This document shows positions 1-9,894 of a DNA stretch of 64,000 bases, in pieces (positions within the stretch are counted from its first letter, which is position 1; each line of letters starts with the position of its first letter). Below the pieces are notes generated by a model. That model made no database searches. It saw nothing but the letters and a program-made list of their open reading frames with translations, and was not told where the DNA came from. The translations under genes were made by a program, and so were the position numbers. The stretch comes from Ulvibacterium marinum (GTDB lineage Bacteria; Bacteroidota; Bacteroidia; Flavobacteriales; Flavobacteriaceae), in assembly GCF_003626755.1 (NCBI RefSeq), contig NZ_RBCJ01000003.1, positions 935,859 to 999,858 on the forward strand, in the 5' to 3' direction.

Positions 1-2
1 AC

Positions 3-842
3 TTTGATCTGTGGATCAACAATCAGGTTACAGATGTTTATCCGAATTGGGAGGTGGCAGCCGTTGCGGGTTCGGCAGGCCAAATCTCCGATGGATCATC
101 AACACGATACATAAGTGCAATGGGACTGGAATACAATCAATTGTTCAATAAGGGTCTAATTGGTGCCCTCACGGCCGATCAAGCACTGAACAATTACCTG
201 AGTCCGGCCATATTGGATGAAGGGGATAACCGTGCCAACAACGACGCCGGAACTGTGGAGGAAGGAAAAACCTACACAAAAATGGAGCATAAATGGGATG
301 AGGCCTATGGTTATGTTTATGGTCTGAATGCGGATGCTACAGATCCAAATGCGGATCTAGGGGCGGATAGTTTTTTGAATAAATACATTGGCAGAGTGGA
401 AAGCGATGACGACTTTGCCGGTATAGCAGACGAAATTTTCGAAGCATTTAAACTAGGTCGTGCTGCCATTGTTGCCCAGAAATATGACGTTCGAGATGAA
501 CAAGCCGAGATTATTAGGGAAAAGATTTCTGAGATTATTGGTATCAGGTCGGTGTACTATCTACAACAGGGAAAAAATGCGCTAGATCAAGAGACTCCTG
601 ATTTTGGAGGGGCCTTTCACGACTTCTCAGAAGGGTATGGATTTATCTATAGTTTACAATTCACGAGAAAACCTGGTACCGAGGAGCCCTACTTTACAAA
701 AGCAGAAGTGGATGCCTTTCTGGTCGACTTAATGGATGACGGTGAAAACGGGCTTTGGGATGTCACCGGAGAAACGTTGGATGCTATTTCAGAAGCCATA
801 GCCGAACGTTTTGATTTCACCGTGGAACAGGCCGGAAGCTAG
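3..842 (+). CDS. DUF4856 domain-containing protein (5' end missing)
   Basis: The gene is cut by the left edge: the reading frame is open from base 3, upstream of the first internal start-like codon (GTG at 54), and runs to TAG at 840-842. The visible 279 residues are the C-terminal part of a DUF4856-type protein, with segments such as YISAMGLEYNQLFNKGLIGA and a later DFGGAFHDFSEGYGFIYSL. In this family the full protein is normally a secreted lipoprotein, but the signal is outside the window. DUF4856 genes commonly sit beside imelysin genes in flavobacteria, as here, which suggests a role in periplasmic or outer-membrane iron acquisition. The biochemical function is unknown. Family assignment is from recognition of the sequence pattern. 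Confidence 0.8.
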   Translation, partial: FDLWINNQVTDVYPNWEVAAVAGSAGQISDGSSTRYISAMGLEYNQLFNKGLIGALTADQALNNYLSPAILDEGDNRANNDAGTVEEGKTYTKMEHKWDEAYGYVYGLNADATDPNADLGADSFLNKYIGRVESDDDFAGIADEIFEAFKLGRAAIVAQKYDVRDEQAEIIREKISEIIGIRSVYYLQQGKNALDQETPDFGGAFHDFSEGYGFIYSLQFTRKPGTEEPYFTKAEVDAFLVDLMDDGENGLWDVTGETLDAISEAIAERFDFTVEQAGS

Positions 843-871
843 TATAAAGAAATAAAGTGATTCTCATGTTA

Positions 872-914
872 ATAAAAAGTGCTGTTTTTCCTATGTGAAT
901 ACGGCACTTTTTAT
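872..914 (+). terminator. Intrinsic terminator after the DUF4856 gene
   Basis: A perfect 11-bp stem (ATAAAAAGTGC at 872-882 and its complement at 904-914) encloses a 21-base loop and ends in a T-rich arm. It lies 30 bp after the DUF4856 stop. The A-rich left arm would also let it act on the other strand. The T-rich arm runs directly into the -7 box of the next promoter. Confidence 0.7.
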
Positions 915-921
915 ACTTTTG
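914..921 (+). promoter_or_regulatory. Bacteroidota -7 box (TACTTTTG) for the imelysin operon
   Basis: TACTTTTG matches TAnnTTTG exactly and lies 32 bp before the imelysin ATG at 953, overlapping the T-run of the preceding terminator by one base. No good -33 TTG is seen at the usual distance, so it may be weak or activated. Confidence 0.5.
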
Positions 922-952
922 CAAAGCTTAATTGGAATAAATAAAAATAAGG

Positions 953-2092
953 ATGAGGCATTTTTTGAGACTTCTTACAGTTTTGGTAATGCTCTGGGGG
1001 TGTTCCTCCTCGGATAATGGAACAACTATGAGTGATGATGTTGATCCTGGACCACCCTCGGAAAGCTTTGAGCGAAGGCCTATGTTGGTCAGCTGGGCGG
1101 ATAATATTATCATTCCGGGATACGAAGCGTTCACCGATGAGCTGGACAAGCTTCAGAGCGCTTTTGATGACTTCAAGCAAGATTCCAATGAAGCCAACCT
1201 CGTAGCTTTTCGAACAGCTTGGCTAAATGCATATTTGATGTGGCAACGTGTTGATATGTTCGAAATAGGTCCTGCGGAAAATGTCGGGCTCCGATTGAAC
1301 GTTAACATCTACCCTGTCGATTTTGAGAAAGTGGAGCAGCATGTGGCTTCCGGTGAATACGATTTAACTTTACCCTCCAATCGGGACACAAAAGGTTTTC
1401 CGGCATTGGATTATTTAATTAATGGTCTTGGGGATTCAGATGCCGATATCGTTTCCAAATACAATGAACTGGCGAGTAAGGACAATTACATAGCCTATGT
1501 GGAAGCTGTTCTGGCCGACATGCAACAGCTTTCAAATACCGTACTTTCGGATTGGAAAGAAGGTTATCGGGATACCTTTGTTAACAATGACGGATCCTCT
1601 TCCACTGCCTCGGTCGATCGATTTGTGAACGATTATATTTTCTACTACGAAAAGTTTCTAAGAGCCGGAAAGATGGGTATTCCGCTAGGAGTCTTCTCCG
1701 GAACCCCAATACCGGAAAATGTGGAGGCCTACCACAAAGGAGATGTTTCAAAACAACTTTTCTTGGAAGGTTTGGACGCTGTCCAGGACTTTTTTAACGG
1801 ACGACATTTCACCTCATCCACCACTGGTGAAGGTTTGGCTTCCTATTTAGATGCCTTAAATGCCCTTAAAGGAGGAGAAGATCTTAATAGGATTATCAAC
1901 GATCAATTTGATACCGCCCGGGAATCTGTTAATGGATTGGGTGCCTTCAGAACGGAAATAGAAGACAATACGCCCCCCACCACTATGTTGCAGGCCTATG
2001 ATGAAGTTCAGCGGGCCGTACCTCTATTAAAGGTGGATATGGTATCCGCTATGAGCATCAGTATCGATTTTGTAGATGCCGACGGGGATTAA
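953..2092 (+). CDS. Imelysin family lipoprotein
   Basis: A 379-residue imelysin-like (peptidase M75-related) protein. The N-terminus is a lipoprotein signal with a lipobox ending in Cys17 (LWGC), so it is probably anchored in the periplasmic face of a membrane. Two imelysin-like helical halves follow, with the family patterns LNAYLMWQRVDMFEIGPAE (about residues 85-105) and GFPALDYLINGL (about 150-160). The GxHxxE motif of classical imelysins reads GFPALD here, so peptidase activity is doubtful; the family is generally linked to iron uptake. The HTTM gene begins 3 bp downstream and a TonB receptor follows, which supports an iron- or heme-acquisition operon. Confidence 0.88.
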   Translation: MRHFLRLLTVLVMLWGCSSSDNGTTMSDDVDPGPPSESFERRPMLVSWADNIIIPGYEAFTDELDKLQSAFDDFKQDSNEANLVAFRTAWLNAYLMWQRVDMFEIGPAENVGLRLNVNIYPVDFEKVEQHVASGEYDLTLPSNRDTKGFPALDYLINGLGDSDADIVSKYNELASKDNYIAYVEAVLADMQQLSNTVLSDWKEGYRDTFVNNDGSSSTASVDRFVNDYIFYYEKFLRAGKMGIPLGVFSGTPIPENVEAYHKGDVSKQLFLEGLDAVQDFFNGRHFTSSTTGEGLASYLDALNALKGGEDLNRIINDQFDTARESVNGLGAFRTEIEDNTPPTTMLQAYDEVQRAVPLLKVDMVSAMSISIDFVDADGD

Positions 2093-2095
2093 CCC

Positions 2096-3463
2096 ATGAA
2101 CATAAATCTCAAAAAATATCTGAACGAAGAAGTAGAGGCCGCCCCTTTGGCGGTCTTTCGCATTATGTTCGGGCTTATGATGTTTTTGAGCATTGTACGC
2201 TTTTGGAGTTACGGCTGGATTGACAAGCTTTATGTCGATCCTCAATTTTTCTTCTCCTATTATGGCTTTGAATGGATAAAACCCCTGGGTGGATATACAT
2301 ATCTTTTATTTGCCCTATGTGGGTTGTCTACCATTTTTGTAGCATTGGGGTACAAATATCGGTGGGCCATTGGAATTTTTTTCCTAAGCTTTACGTATAT
2401 AGAATTAATGGATAAGACCACCTATCTTAATCATTACTATTTCATAAGTGCTCTCAGTTTTTTGATGTTCTTCCTTCCGGCCAATGCCTACTTTTCTTTG
2501 GATGCCTTACGGAACAAAAGTGCACAATATCAGCATGTGCCTGCTTGGACCATAAATAGTATAAAACTTCTTTTGGCCACTGTCTATTTCTATGCGGGGC
2601 TCGCCAAATTGAACTCGGATTGGATGTTGGAGGCCTTGCCCCTCAAGATATGGCTACCAGCCAAATTTAGCATTCCATTGTTGGGCGATTTGGTGCACCA
2701 GGAATGGTTGGCCTATGCCTTTAGTTGGGGTGGGGCATTATATGACCTGGCCATTCCATTCTTACTATTGTATCGGAGAACAAGAATAGTGGCTTTCACG
2801 TTGGTGATTTTCTTTCATGTAGTGACGCGTATTTTGTTCCCTATTGGCATGTTTCCCTATATCATGATCGTATCCGCTTTAATATTTTTTGATGCAAGCC
2901 TGCATATACGGATTCTATCTGTTTTAAACCGATTATTTAGAATAGGAAAGAAGCATTTCAATAATGGGAAAACATGGAGCCATAATTCCGTAGTATTGAA
3001 AAAATTGACCCAAGGCATACTTGTACTTTTTTTTGGGCTCCAATTGATTTTTCCCTTTCGATATATACTATATCCGGGAGAATTGTTCTGGACAGAGGAA
3101 GGTTACCGTTTTTCATGGCGTGTTATGTTGATGGAAAAGTCAGGTTATGCCCAATTCAAAGTAGTTGATGGTGAAACCGGACGCTGGTTCTATGTGGACA
3201 ACACTGATTTTTTGACGCAATTCCAAGAGAAGCAAATGGCCTTTCAACCGGATTTCATTTTGGAATATGCCCATCATCTAAAGCAGCATTACGAGGGAGA
3301 AGGACTACGGGACATAGAGATTTATGTAGAAAGTCAGGTTGCCCTCAATGGTCGTTTGAGCAAACCTTTCATTGATCCCAAAGTTGATTTAACCAAACAA
3401 AAGGATTCGTTTAAACACAAAAGTTGGATTTTACCTTTTACAGATGACATTAAAGGAATTTAG
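2096..3463 (+). CDS. HTTM domain membrane protein
   Basis: A 455-residue integral membrane protein of the HTTM (vitamin K-dependent gamma-carboxylase-related) family. The N-terminal two thirds hold several transmembrane helices with family features: PLAVFRIMFGLMMFL near residue 20, an aromatic run KTTYLNHYYFISALSFLMFFLPAN around residues 100-125, and YFYAGLAKLNSDWM around 160-175. The last 130 residues are a soluble tail. The lysine-rich active region of true gamma-carboxylases is not evident to me. It is coupled to the imelysin (3-bp gap) and to the TonB receptor (20-bp overlap), so it probably works with them. Its reaction, if any, is unknown. Confidence 0.85.
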   Translation: MNINLKKYLNEEVEAAPLAVFRIMFGLMMFLSIVRFWSYGWIDKLYVDPQFFFSYYGFEWIKPLGGYTYLLFALCGLSTIFVALGYKYRWAIGIFFLSFTYIELMDKTTYLNHYYFISALSFLMFFLPANAYFSLDALRNKSAQYQHVPAWTINSIKLLLATVYFYAGLAKLNSDWMLEALPLKIWLPAKFSIPLLGDLVHQEWLAYAFSWGGALYDLAIPFLLLYRRTRIVAFTLVIFFHVVTRILFPIGMFPYIMIVSALIFFDASLHIRILSVLNRLFRIGKKHFNNGKTWSHNSVVLKKLTQGILVLFFGLQLIFPFRYILYPGELFWTEEGYRFSWRVMLMEKSGYAQFKVVDGETGRWFYVDNTDFLTQFQEKQMAFQPDFILEYAHHLKQHYEGEGLRDIEIYVESQVALNGRLSKPFIDPKVDLTKQKDSFKHKSWILPFTDDIKGI

Positions 3464-5891
3464 CATATTCATGGCATTGGTCTTTTCTTTGTCATTTGGT
3501 ACCGCGCAACACTCCTTGTCGGGTAAAGTAACCAATATCGATAACAAAGCAATCTCAGATGTTGAGGTATATCTTACTGAATTGGAGCGTTTGGTAAAAA
3601 CCGATGCCCAAGGGTTTTATACTTTTATGAATGTCCCTACCGGAGATTACAAACTTATACTATTTGGCTATGGATTCCGGGTTTTGGAGAAAACAGTTAC
3701 TATTTCCGAGAATACCGCGTTGAACCTAAAGTTGGAATCGTTGGGAGAGCAACTTTCCGAAGTGGTAATTACCCAGCAAAGGGAGCAGATTTTTGCCCTA
3801 AAACAATTAAAAAAAGTGGAGGGTACGGCCATATATGCCGGAAAGAAAAGTGAGGTAGTGCTCTTGGACAATATCACCGGGAATCTGGCGGCCAATAATC
3901 CCAGGCAAATCTACAATCAAGTGGTTGGTCTCAATATTTATGACTACGGCGATGCCGGGCTACAATTGAATATAGGGGGTAGGGGATTGGATCCCAACCG
4001 CACGGCCAACTTCAATGTTCGTCAAAACGGATATGATATTAGTGCTGATGCCCTGGGTTACCCGGAAAGTTATTATACCCCACCGGCTGAAGCCCTGCGG
4101 GAAATCCAAGTAGTACGTGGTGCGGCTTCATTGCAATATGGGCCACAATTTGGTGGACTTATCAATTTTAAGTTCAAAAAACCGAATCCAAATAAAAAAA
4201 TAGAATGGGTATCCCGGCAAACCTTGGGTTCCTTTGATTTGTTAACAAGCTTCAATAGCCTAAGCGGCATACTGGGCAAGTTTTCATATTATACCTATTT
4301 CAACTATAAGGAAGGTAATGGATTTAGGCCCAACTCCAATTTTAATAGTAGAAACTACTTTGGACATTTTGGATATCAACTAACCCAGAAAACCAAGTTG
4401 ACCTTTGAAGCGACCCTTTTGAATTATTTGGCAAAGCAACCGGGCGGATTAACCGATGCTCAATTTTTGGAAGATCCTACCTTTAGCAATCGTAATCGAA
4501 ACTGGTTCAATGTAGACTGGAAATTATTCTCATTACGTTTAGACCATGCATTTTCGGTGAACACGGATTTTAGTCTAAATCTATTTACTCTGGATGCCTC
4601 AAGAAAGGCATTGGGTTTTAGGACCAATCGGGTTTCGCAAGATGATGATTTAAACGAACCCAGGGAATTGTTGGTGGATAATTTTCATAACTGGGGCGCG
4701 GAATCACGATTGTTGACCAGATATCACATTGGCACCAAGGATGCCGTTTTCCTAATAGGTTCAAAGTACTACCAATCCAATAATGATCAAAGGCAGGGGC
4801 CCGGAAGTATTATGGATACGGCGGATTTCACTTTTGCGGAAACCGACTTTCCAAATTATGAGAGACAATCACAATTTGATTTTCCCAATCTAAACCTGGT
4901 TGTTTTCGGAGAGAACATATTCAACCTGTCCAAAAAGTTTTCACTTACCCCAGGCTTTAGATACGAGTATATTAAAACTGAAAGTGAGGGTAGCTTCAGG
5001 AATATTGTATTGGATTTGGCAGGTAACCCCATATTAAATGAAGAGGTACCGGATAACCGAACTTTTGAACGTGGTTTTTTACTGTTAGGGCTGGGGGCCT
5101 CGTACAAACTTTCTCCATCCATGGAATTCTATGGCAATTTTTCACAGAATTACCGATCGGTAACATTCAATGATATCCGAGTTGTGAATCCTTCTTTTCA
5201 AGTAGATGAGAACATTACCGATGAAGATGGTTTTACCGCGGATTTGGGAGCTCGAGGCAGATGGAAGGACAACCTGTCCTATGACCTCAGTGTTTTCGGT
5301 TTGCTTTACGATAATAGACTTGGTGAGATTCAAGACGTTGATCCTACGGATGATTCGGTGTTTCGGAGAAGAGGCAATATTGGTACGGCATTCATATATG
5401 GATTAGAAAGTTTTATGGATTGGAATCTCAAAAATTGGATAGCCCCTTCCCAAGAAAAAATAAAATTGAACTACTTTATGAACCTGGCTATAACAGATTC
5501 TGAATACACGAAGTCCGATCAGAATAATGTACAAGGCAAAAAGGTGGAGTTTATTCCCCAATTCAACCTAAAGACAGGTCTTAACTTCGGATATGGAAAT
5601 CTATTGGGAAGCCTGCAATATACTTATATTTCAGACCAGTTTACGGATGCGAGCAATGCGGAACCTCTTTTTGGCAATGAGCCTGGTGCCGGTGTTGTTG
5701 GGACTATTCCGGCTTATGATATCATGGATTTTTCGCTCTCGTACACGTATAAGAAATGGAAACTGGAAGCTGGTATCAATAATGTTTTGGATAATAGCTA
5801 TTTTACCAGAAGGGCGACAGGATATCCCGGTCCAGGAATAATTCCGGCAGAACCAAGAACCTTTTATACCACGCTACAATTGAAGCTCTAA
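3444..5891 (+). CDS. TonB-dependent outer-membrane receptor (Fe-dicitrate/FecA-like)
   Basis: An 815-residue outer-membrane receptor. A signal peptide ends near SFGTAQ (residues 16-21). A carboxypeptidase-like regulatory domain follows (residues ~24-100, GKVTNIDNKAISDVEVYL), then a plug (about 120-235, with LREIQVVRGAASLQYGPQFGG), then a 22-strand-type barrel ending in an aromatic-containing C-terminal strand (FYTTLQLKL). The plug and barrel resemble ferric-citrate-type receptors. Its start overlaps the 3' end of the HTTM gene by 20 bp, so translation is likely coupled. With imelysin and DUF4856 upstream, ferric-siderophore, citrate or heme import is the best guess; the ligand cannot be told from sequence. 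Confidence 0.92.
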   Translation: MTLKEFSIFMALVFSLSFGTAQHSLSGKVTNIDNKAISDVEVYLTELERLVKTDAQGFYTFMNVPTGDYKLILFGYGFRVLEKTVTISENTALNLKLESLGEQLSEVVITQQREQIFALKQLKKVEGTAIYAGKKSEVVLLDNITGNLAANNPRQIYNQVVGLNIYDYGDAGLQLNIGGRGLDPNRTANFNVRQNGYDISADALGYPESYYTPPAEALREIQVVRGAASLQYGPQFGGLINFKFKKPNPNKKIEWVSRQTLGSFDLLTSFNSLSGILGKFSYYTYFNYKEGNGFRPNSNFNSRNYFGHFGYQLTQKTKLTFEATLLNYLAKQPGGLTDAQFLEDPTFSNRNRNWFNVDWKLFSLRLDHAFSVNTDFSLNLFTLDASRKALGFRTNRVSQDDDLNEPRELLVDNFHNWGAESRLLTRYHIGTKDAVFLIGSKYYQSNNDQRQGPGSIMDTADFTFAETDFPNYERQSQFDFPNLNLVVFGENIFNLSKKFSLTPGFRYEYIKTESEGSFRNIVLDLAGNPILNEEVPDNRTFERGFLLLGLGASYKLSPSMEFYGNFSQNYRSVTFNDIRVVNPSFQVDENITDEDGFTADLGARGRWKDNLSYDLSVFGLLYDNRLGEIQDVDPTDDSVFRRRGNIGTAFIYGLESFMDWNLKNWIAPSQEKIKLNYFMNLAITDSEYTKSDQNNVQGKKVEFIPQFNLKTGLNFGYGNLLGSLQYTYISDQFTDASNAEPLFGNEPGAGVVGTIPAYDIMDFSLSYTYKKWKLEAGINNVLDNSYFTRRATGYPGPGIIPAEPRTFYTTLQLKL

Positions 5892-6061
5892 ATTGTAATC
5901 GCTAGACCATAAAATATATAAAGTAAAGTCTGGTAACCTAATTCATGCTGTGTTTATATGAACTTAAAAGGCTCCGGAATAGGAAAACTTTGTTTCCTTG
6001 CAAAGTTATAAAAGGATATTTTCATAAACGTTGGGGAATAGGTAGGTAGCGATTTATTCAT

Positions 6062-6069
6062 TACATTTG
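6062..6069 (+). promoter_or_regulatory. -7 promoter box (TACATTTG) of guaB
   Basis: An exact TAnnTTTG match 24 bp before the guaB ATG, implying a very short leader. No clear -33 TTG at 17-23 bp was found, so the call rests on the -7 box. Confidence 0.5.
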
Positions 6070-6092
6070 CACGCAATTAATCCTTAATTGCC

Positions 6093-7565
6093 ATGCAAGC
6101 CCACCACAATAAAATTCTAGGAGAAGGTCTTACTTACGATGATGTACTCTTGGTTCCCGCCTATTCTGAAGTTCTCCCAAGGGAAGTGAATATCCAGACC
6201 AAATTTACAAGGAATATCACTATTAATGTTCCCATAGTATCCGCTGCCATGGATACAGTTACGGAAAGCCGAATGGCCATTGCCATTGCCCAGGAGGGAG
6301 GTATAGGAGTTCTGCATAAGAACATGACCATTGAACAACAGGCAATGAAGGTCCGTAAAGTTAAACGGGCTGAAAGCGGTATGATCTTAGATCCCGTTAC
6401 CTTGCCTTCGGATGCCTTGGTAAAGGACGCCAAAGCCAATATGCAGGAGTTTAGTATTGGAGGTATTCCTATAGTGGACAATTCCGGAAAGTTGATAGGT
6501 ATCGTTACCAATAGGGATTTGCGTTTTGAGAAGAATAATGATAGGCCCATTTCGGAAGTTATGACCTCCGAAAATTTGGTCACCGTTGGGGAAGGCACAT
6601 CCCTTGCACAGGCGGAGGATATACTTCAGGAGAATAAAATAGAGAAACTGCCCGTGGTGGATAAGGATTATAAGCTTGTAGGGCTTATTACCTTTAGGGA
6701 TATCACAAAATTGACCCAAAAGCCCATAGCCAATAAGGACAAATATGGAAGATTACGGGTTGCTGCTGCGCTGGGTGTTACCCCGGATGCCGTGGATAGG
6801 GCAGAGGCCTTGGTCAATGCAGGAGTCGATGCTATCGTAATAGATACTGCCCATGGTCATACCCAAGGTGTAGTTACCGTCTTGCAGAAGGTCAAAAGGA
6901 AATTTCCGGATTTAGAGACTATCGTTGGCAATATAGCTACGGGTGCGGCAGCTAAGTATTTGGTGGATGCTGGTGCCGACGCGGTAAAAGTAGGTATTGG
7001 ACCTGGGTCCATTTGTACTACTCGAGTTGTGGCAGGTGTTGGTTTCCCACAGTTTTCGGCTGTATTGGAGGTCGCTTCGGCCATAAAAGGAAGTGGGGTT
7101 CCGGTAATTGCCGACGGTGGAATACGGTATACCGGAGATATTCCCAAGGCTATTGCGGCTGGTGCGGATACCGTTATGCTCGGTTCACTTTTGGCCGGCA
7201 CAAAGGAATCACCCGGAGAGACCATTATTTATGAGGGTAGAAAGTTCAAATCATACCGTGGCATGGGTTCGGTGGAGGCTATGAGAGAAGGTAGCAAGGA
7301 CCGTTATTTCCAAGATGTGGAGGATGATATCAAAAAATTGGTTCCTGAAGGTATTGTCGGCCGGGTGCCCTATAAAGGCGAACTGTTTGAAAGTATCCAT
7401 CAGTTTGTCGGCGGCCTTCGTGCAGGAATGGGTTATTGCGGTGCAAAGGACATTGCCACTTTACAGGAATCGGGGCGCTTTGTTAAAATCACTGCAAGCG
7501 GTATTAACGAGAGTCACCCGCATGATGTGACCATTACCAAGGAATCTCCCAATTACAGTAGATAG
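6093..7565 (+). CDS. guaB: IMP dehydrogenase
   Basis: Inosine 5'-monophosphate dehydrogenase (490 residues, the usual length) oxidises IMP to XMP with NAD+, the committed step of GTP synthesis in the cytoplasm. The TIM-barrel catalytic domain is interrupted by two CBS domains (about residues 95-205: [21 protein letters not shown] and [19 protein letters not shown]). The catalytic cysteine loop GPGSICTTR is at about 305-313. The substrate-binding DGGI segment and the flap (SYRGMGS) follow. It stands alone: the TonB receptor ends 200 bp upstream, and an unrelated esterase starts 80 bp downstream. Confidence 0.98.
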   Translation: MQAHHNKILGEGLTYDDVLLVPAYSEVLPREVNIQTKFTRNITINVPIVSAAMDTVTESRMAIAIAQEGGIGVLHKNMTIEQQAMKVRKVKRAESGMILDPVTLPSDALVKDAKANMQEFSIGGIPIVDNSGKLIGIVTNRDLRFEKNNDRPISEVMTSENLVTVGEGTSLAQAEDILQENKIEKLPVVDKDYKLVGLITFRDITKLTQKPIANKDKYGRLRVAAALGVTPDAVDRAEALVNAGVDAIVIDTAHGHTQGVVTVLQKVKRKFPDLETIVGNIATGAAAKYLVDAGADAVKVGIGPGSICTTRVVAGVGFPQFSAVLEVASAIKGSGVPVIADGGIRYTGDIPKAIAAGADTVMLGSLLAGTKESPGETIIYEGRKFKSYRGMGSVEAMREGSKDRYFQDVEDDIKKLVPEGIVGRVPYKGELFESIHQFVGGLRAGMGYCGAKDIATLQESGRFVKITASGINESHPHDVTITKESPNYSR

Positions 7566-7644
7566 GCTAAGCAGTTTATTGGTATATTTATGGAACAACT
7601 TGTAAATTAAGCAAGTTGTGCATTTATAGGTATATCAATAACTC

Positions 7645-8964
7645 ATGAAATCCAGCAACGGACCATCCAAAAAAACATCAAAATCCAGACGGGAATTTTT
7701 GACTTCGGCCATGGCCCTCAGCAGCATTCCCCTATTTCCTTACTCCTTACATATGGGCAAAGAATCGATTTTAGGTTTACCTACCAAAGAAAGTATATTT
7801 ACAACAGACGGCAATAAAAGCATTATTGGGGCATACGGAAATTGGGCCACTTCATTAGTATCCGATCCCCCTGAGCTGTCGTTCAGGCATACTAAATGGA
7901 CAAATTTGGACCAATGGCGGCAAAGAGCACTGGAAAAAACAAAGGAATTGGTATCAGTTCCCATAGTTAAAAAAGGTTCGCTGGGCATTACTTTAAAGGC
8001 AAGTTATGAATACGATGGTCTATTGGTTGAGGAGTTGCAATGGCAACTTCCTTATGGCAATCCCACAAGAGCTATTTTGCTTAAACCAAAAGATGCCTCC
8101 GGATCGTTACCGGCCGTTTTAGGTCTTCATGACCATGGGGGACAAAAATATTTTGGAAAAAGAAAGATTACCAAAACCTCTGATGAGTTACATCCTATGA
8201 TTGTAGACCATCAAAAGGATTCCTATTCCGGTTTGGCTTGGGCCAATGAACTCGCTAAAAGGGGCTATGTGGTAATGGTGCATGATACCTTTACTTTTGG
8301 TTCTAGAAGGGTCAAATACGGTGATGTTGATGGCATTACGTGGGGTCATTGTATGGTTGGGGATAAAACAGATCAAAACCCAGAAGACCCCCAGAATATC
8401 AAGATATACAATGAATGGGCGGCGGAACACGAGCATATTATGTCAAAATCCCTTTTTTGTGGAGGAACCACTTGGCCGGGCGTGACTTTACTGGAGGATC
8501 AAATAGCGTTGGATATTCTATGTGACCGATCCGATGTGGATGAAGAAAAAGTAGGTTGTTGCGGCCTCTCCGGAGGAGGGCTTCGAACGGATTACCTTGG
8601 TGGTTTGGACCATAGGATCCAATGTGCCATCAGCGTAGGGTTTATGTCCACCTGGAACGATTTTTTATTGAATAAATCCTTTACGCATACGTGGATGACC
8701 TATGTTCCACTCTTGCCAAAATTTTTGGATTTCCCAGAAGTTCTGGGGCTTAGGGTACCTTTACCAACTATGGTCATGAGTAATAACGAAGACCAACTAT
8801 ATGCCTTGCCGGAAATGAAAAAGGCAGATACTATTTTACGTGAGGTTTATAAAAAAGCAGGGGCCTCCGACCGATATAGTGGTAAGTTCTACCCTGGCGG
8901 ACATAAATTTGATACGGCCATGCAAGACGATGCGTTTAAATGGTTCGATAAATGGTTGAAGTAG
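7645..8964 (+). CDS. Tat-exported alpha/beta hydrolase (dienelactone hydrolase/acetyl-esterase type)
   Basis: A 439-residue hydrolase with a twin-arginine signal (SRREFLTSAMALSS, residues 14-27), so it is exported folded. The alpha/beta hydrolase core is in the second half. A typical strand-turn is AVLGLHDHGGQKYFGKR. The nucleophile elbow reads GLSGGG (about residue 308), with a likely acid in the MSNNEDQL segment and the histidine in GGHKFD near the C-terminus. The set resembles the large secreted esterases of Bacteroidota and Planctomycetes, often acetyl or glucuronoyl esterases acting on polysaccharides. The substrate is unknown. It converges on the nitrilase-family gene, whose end is 45 bp away. 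Confidence 0.8.
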   Translation: MKSSNGPSKKTSKSRREFLTSAMALSSIPLFPYSLHMGKESILGLPTKESIFTTDGNKSIIGAYGNWATSLVSDPPELSFRHTKWTNLDQWRQRALEKTKELVSVPIVKKGSLGITLKASYEYDGLLVEELQWQLPYGNPTRAILLKPKDASGSLPAVLGLHDHGGQKYFGKRKITKTSDELHPMIVDHQKDSYSGLAWANELAKRGYVVMVHDTFTFGSRRVKYGDVDGITWGHCMVGDKTDQNPEDPQNIKIYNEWAAEHEHIMSKSLFCGGTTWPGVTLLEDQIALDILCDRSDVDEEKVGCCGLSGGGLRTDYLGGLDHRIQCAISVGFMSTWNDFLLNKSFTHTWMTYVPLLPKFLDFPEVLGLRVPLPTMVMSNNEDQLYALPEMKKADTILREVYKKAGASDRYSGKFYPGGHKFDTAMQDDAFKWFDKWLK

Positions 8965-9009
8965 TTTACGGAAAAGTGATTTCGAGAATTTGCCTTGGTC
9001 GGGATTGAA

Positions 9010-9894
9010 CTAGTCGGACCCTACTTCTATCTTAATAGTATAAAGTTTGCTTTCCTCCTTGGTATATTCAAATTGCTTTTGGATTTCACCATCTTTGGAA
9101 ACTACCAGTGAAGCCCCTATACACCACCAGCCTTTCCATTCCCCATCTTTGACCAGTCCAGTGTTGCTCACTCCAATGACCGGTATATGATGTTTTAGCG
9201 CAATTTCAGTATAGGACTCTTTCCAAATATCCCCATATGGCGTTTTTTCGTTGTCGTAATCAGGTGGTACGGCCCAACTACAGGGAGAAAGTATGATATC
9301 TGCTCCCATATATCCAAGAGCGTGTCCTAGTTCATTACTAGCCGGAGAATTGTCGGCGCAAATATTCATACCCACCATCCCTAAATCTGTAGGGGTTACG
9401 GTACAACTGGTCCCTGGAGTATAGATGTGTTGGGCGATATCCAGAATATTGATTTTTCTATGTTTTCCTAAAATCTTTCCGGTAGGTGAGATTAAGAGGG
9501 CCGTATTGTGGATTTTATCCCCGTTTCGTTCCGTGAGTCCGGCAACGACATAAATTTTGTTGTTTTTTGCGGCCTCCTGCAAGATTTTACTGTGGGCTCC
9601 CGGAATGGAATGCGCTCCTTCAATGGCCAAGGAATTTGTCCAACCAAAATCCAAGCATTCCGGTAAAACGACAATATCACATGATTTTTTGGATGCTTCC
9701 TTAATAAAAAGAGCGGCATTTTTTAAGTTTACCTCAGGATTTCCACCTTCCACATGCATTTGCCCAATGCCAACATTTAATGTCACTGTTTTAGCTATGG
9801 ATTGGGCCATAAGGGTATGATTTAATGTTGATAAAACTACCGATGAAAGGAAAAAGGCAAAATACACTGTTTGTATTGCATGGTAGATTTTCAT
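9010..9894 (-). CDS. Exported carbon-nitrogen hydrolase (nitrilase superfamily)
   Basis: A 294-residue amidase/nitrilase-fold protein with an N-terminal signal peptide (hydrophobic residues ~10-24, cleavage near LMAQ). All three catalytic positions are visible: Glu in VVLPECLDFGW (~79), Lys in GKHRKINI (~142) and Cys in GMNICADNSP (~178). It should hydrolyse a C-N bond in an amide or nitrile. Most homologues are cytoplasmic, so the signal peptide is noteworthy. It may share a transcript with the thioredoxin gene upstream (152-bp gap). The substrate cannot be inferred. Confidence 0.85.
   Translation of the reverse strand: MKIYHAIQTVYFAFFLSSVVLSTLNHTLMAQSIAKTVTLNVGIGQMHVEGGNPEVNLKNAALFIKEASKKSCDIVVLPECLDFGWTNSLAIEGAHSIPGAHSKILQEAAKNNKIYVVAGLTERNGDKIHNTALLISPTGKILGKHRKINILDIAQHIYTPGTSCTVTPTDLGMVGMNICADNSPASNELGHALGYMGADIILSPCSWAVPPDYDNEKTPYGDIWKESYTEIALKHHIPVIGVSNTGLVKDGEWKGWWCIGASLVVSKDGEIQKQFEYTKEESKLYTIKIEVGSD

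Noticed and set aside
5892-6061. A terminator for the TonB receptor gene
   Set aside because: The only imperfect complementarity (AGACC...GTCT) is too short and has no T-run; I could not support a hairpin terminator here.
6161-6598. A 145-codon open frame antisense to guaB
   Set aside because: It is a shadow of the CBS-domain part of guaB, with no recognisable protein features.
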